The notes below the pieces were generated by a model that saw only the letters and a list, made by a program, of their open reading frames with translations, was not told the DNA's origin and did no database searches. Below, in pieces: positions 6,507-7,905 of a stretch of DNA of 7,905 nucleotides; position 1 is the stretch's first letter, and every line of letters starts with the position of its first letter. A program made the position numbers and the translations under genes. The stretch is from Rhodoferax sp. (GTDB taxonomy: Bacteria > Pseudomonadota > Gammaproteobacteria > Burkholderiales > Burkholderiaceae_C). The stretch covers positions 1-7,905 of the forward strand of contig JAURGS010000115.1 in NCBI GenBank assembly GCA_030833685.1. The letters run 5' to 3'.

Positions 6507-6637
6507 ATCTGGCGATGAAGGTGCAGCCGGGCCGCTTGGATTGCTGAACATTGCTCTTAGCCCGTGAGCAGAAAACCAAAGACCCCGGGACCGATAGAAT
6601 CGAAAAGGATTTTAAGCCTGCTCATTACTTGCCTCGG
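6507..6637. promoter_or_regulatory. Divergent purM / AI-2E family intergenic region
   Basis: These 131 nt lie between the purM start (leftward) and the AI-2E family gene start (rightward); if purM begins at 6551 the gap shrinks to 86 nt. It should hold promoters in both directions. A rightward TAGAAT hexamer is visible at 6595-6600. For purM, TAAAAT on the minus strand at 6614-6609 is a possible -10, again without a recognisable -35. No palindromic operator resembling the E. coli PurR site and no convincing leader structure was seen. No small gene is apparent. Confidence 0.45.
6595..6600 (+). promoter_or_regulatory. Candidate -10 element for the AI-2E family gene and hda
   Basis: TAGAAT, a 5 of 6 match to TATAAT, sits 37 nt before the proposed start at 6638 within CGATAGAATCG. 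The bases 16-18 nt upstream do not resemble TTGACA. The same hexamer appears at the matching place before rpsT. It is a candidate from hexamer and position only. Confidence 0.3.
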
Positions 6638-7717
6638 ATGCCATTGACTCTCCCTCAGCAAAGACTACTGATCTGGGCAGCGCTGTCGCTTGCCCTGCTC
6701 GGTGTTCTTTGGCTTTTGGGCCCGGTACTCACCCCGTTCGTGATCGCTTCAATCCTGGCGTACACCCTGGCTCCCGTTGTTGCCCGCATGGAAAAACGGC
6801 TTCCCAAGGCTTTTCCCCGGGTCGTACTCGTGCTGGTAGCTGAATTAGGCTTGTTATTGGCGATTTTGGGCTTGTTCGTCTTGTTGGTGCCCGTCCTGGT
6901 CAAGCAGTTGCCCTTGCTACGGGATCAGATTCCTGCGCTTCTGGACCATGTCAAGGCGCTCGCGCAGACCCTGGGCGCGCGTCTGGGTCTGTCGATGGAG
7001 TTGGACCTGGCCTCCGTCAAGGCTTTTCTGATGGAACACCTGGCAACGCTGGCCCAAGATGGCGTGGTTAAGTTGCTGGCGTCTGTGAAGTTGGGGGGTA
7101 GCCTGGCTCTGGCGCTGTTGGGTAATGCGGTGCTGATACCGGTGGTGCTGTTTTACCTGCTGTATGACTGGTCCCGCCTGGTTCGCCTGGCGCGCGACTT
7201 CATACCCCCGCGCTTTCGCGCCAGCAGTGACGGATTTTTCAAGGAGGCCGATGCCGTTTTGGGCCAATACCTTCGGGGCCAGCTCTTGGTTATGTTGGCT
7301 CTTGCGCTCTACTACAGCCTGGGTTTACGTCTGTTTGGGCTGGATCTCGCCTGGCCAATTGGTATTTTTACGGGCTTGGCCGTGGCTGTGCCTTACCTGG
7401 GCTTTGGCGTTGGTTTGATTCTTGCCACGCTGGCGGGTTTATTGGAATTCGCATCGCCAGTAGACGTTATTCCCATGATTGCGTTGGTCTACGGCGGTGG
7501 GCAGTTGATCGAGAGTTTCTTTTTGACCCCGCGCCTGGTGGGTGAGCGCGTTGGCCTGCATCCCTTGGCGGTGATTTTTGCGCTGCTGGCTTTTGGGCAA
7601 CTGCTCGGTTTTGTTGGCGTGTTGATGGCCTTGCCAATCAGTGCGGTCCTGCTGGTTGCCTTGCGGCGCTTGCGAAAGGCATATCTGACCAGTAGCCTGT
7701 ATCAGGAGCGCGCTTGA
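6638..7717 (+). CDS. AI-2E / PerM-family membrane transporter
   Basis: Inner-membrane protein of 359 residues in the AI-2E transporter (UPF0118/PerM) family. Members have been linked to autoinducer-2 export, or in other branches to sodium/proton antiport; which applies here cannot be told. Hydrophobic helices lie at about 10-47 and 61-88. A long amphipathic, mostly extramembrane stretch follows at 89-150, and the remaining helices run from about 152 to 343. Family landmarks are LFYLLYDW at 171-178, VLGQYLRGQLLVML at 207-220, VPYLGFGVG at 251-259 and the C-terminal block IESFFLTPRLVGERVGLHPL (291-310) followed by GQLLGFVGVLMALPISAVL. The ATG at 6638 gives the normal length and N-terminus; the open frame back to 6551 overlaps purM and looks non-coding. 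The ribosome site is weak. Its stop overlaps the hda start, so the two are probably co-transcribed and coupled. Confidence 0.92.
   Translation: MPLTLPQQRLLIWAALSLALLGVLWLLGPVLTPFVIASILAYTLAPVVARMEKRLPKAFPRVVLVLVAELGLLLAILGLFVLLVPVLVKQLPLLRDQIPALLDHVKALAQTLGARLGLSMELDLASVKAFLMEHLATLAQDGVVKLLASVKLGGSLALALLGNAVLIPVVLFYLLYDWSRLVRLARDFIPPRFRASSDGFFKEADAVLGQYLRGQLLVMLALALYYSLGLRLFGLDLAWPIGIFTGLAVAVPYLGFGVGLILATLAGLLEFASPVDVIPMIALVYGGGQLIESFFLTPRLVGERVGLHPLAVIFALLAFGQLLGFVGVLMALPISAVLLVALRRLRKAYLTSSLYQERA
7704..7716 (+). promoter_or_regulatory. Ribosome site and TTG start of hda
   Basis: AGGAG at 7704-7708 lies 5 nt before TTG at 7714-7716, inside the final codons of the preceding gene. The TTG overlaps that gene's TGA stop (7715-7717) as TTGA. 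This is the clearest ribosome site of the plus-strand genes here and decides the unusual start. Confidence 0.75.
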
Positions 7718-7905
7718 AGCAGCTCGCCTTGGATATTGGGCTGGTTAACCAGCCAACGCTGGACCAAGTCGACGCTCAAACCAACCCAGCCCTGGTTAAT
7801 CGGGTGACCAACTGGCTCCAAGACCTGGGCCATCGAAATACACAAGCACCATGCCCAGCGATCTACATCTGGGGTGAATCGGGTTGTGGCAAGTCCCATC
7901 TGCTC
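7714..7905 (+). CDS. hda: DnaA regulatory inactivator Hda (partial, N-terminal 64 residues)
   Basis: The first 64 codons of a AAA+ protein related to DnaA, cut by the window edge. In E. coli, Hda bound to the DNA-loaded beta clamp stimulates ATP hydrolysis by DnaA and so limits re-initiation of replication. The N-terminus reads MKQLALDIGL; QLALDI at 3-8 fits the clamp-binding motif (QLSLPL in E. coli Hda). After a variable stretch comes AIYIWGESGCGKSHLL, with a Walker A motif GESGCGKS at 54-61. No DnaA-type DNA-binding domain can be judged because the C-terminus is missing. The short linker before Walker A and the clamp motif favour Hda over DnaA itself. The TTG start at 7714 is supported by AGGAG 5 nt upstream and the TTGA overlap with the preceding gene. 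In related bacteria an AI-2E family gene commonly precedes this gene, from memory. Confidence 0.88.
   Translation, partial: MKQLALDIGLVNQPTLDQVDAQTNPALVNRVTNWLQDLGHRNTQAPCPAIYIWGESGCGKSHLL
7739..7754. repeat. Perfect 16-bp palindrome within early hda
   Basis: GGCTGGTTAACCAGCC is identical to its own reverse complement, with no spacer. It lies 23 nt after the hda start codon first base, over codons for GLVNQP. A further CTGGTTAA occurs 51 nt later at 7792-7799. It could be a protein-binding site or a short mRNA fold near the start, or chance in coding sequence. Confidence 0.4.

Noticed and set aside
6507..6551. 15-residue N-terminal extension of PurM from ATG 6551
   Set aside because: The extension is Ser/Pro-rich and not part of the family N-terminus. 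The start at 6506 fits family length better, though the longer form cannot be excluded.
1..7905. Search for a novel defence, mobile or biosynthetic system
   Set aside because: Every frame of substance belongs to a known housekeeping or common family. No phage, transposase, toxin-antitoxin, CRISPR or repeat array signature was seen on either strand.

Overview
The window reads as a chromosomal housekeeping segment of a betaproteobacterium, most likely order Burkholderiales and close to Comamonadaceae. This rests on how closely the S20, MurJ, PurM, nu-class GST and AI-2E transporter sequences match remembered relatives, and on a moderately GC-rich base composition judged by eye. No database search was run, so genus is left open.

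Layout. The left end carries rpsT (ribosomal protein S20) on the minus strand, divergent from a four-gene plus-strand set: murJ (lipid II flippase), a SirB1-family transglutaminase-like/TPR protein, and two unlike glutathione S-transferase family genes. These four are packed as one probable operon (ATGA overlap, then gaps of 16 and 10 nt). The set runs head-on into a minus-strand pair, purM followed by an MFS permease gene joined by a TTGA overlap. The convergent stop codons are only 3 nt apart, and a strong imperfect hairpin sits at the junction. A 131-nt divergent intergenic region separates purM from a plus-strand AI-2E/PerM-family membrane protein gene. The latter overlaps the TTG start of hda, the DnaA-inactivating AAA+ protein, which is cut off by the right edge just after its Walker A motif.

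Functions. The genes cover translation (rpsT), cell-wall precursor export (murJ), glutathione chemistry (two GSTs), purine synthesis (purM), membrane transport (MFS, AI-2E family) and control of replication initiation (hda). Apart from operon packing, no shared pathway is visible.

No mobile element, CRISPR array, tRNA, rRNA, phage gene or unfamiliar multi-gene system was seen. The points worth a second look are small: overlapping non-AUG starts, the convergent-junction hairpin, a perfect palindrome in early hda, an apparent loss of the nucleophile in the SirB1-family protein, and the pairing of two different GST types behind murJ. No stretch longer than 300 nt lacks a gene; the two intergenic regions are described as features.
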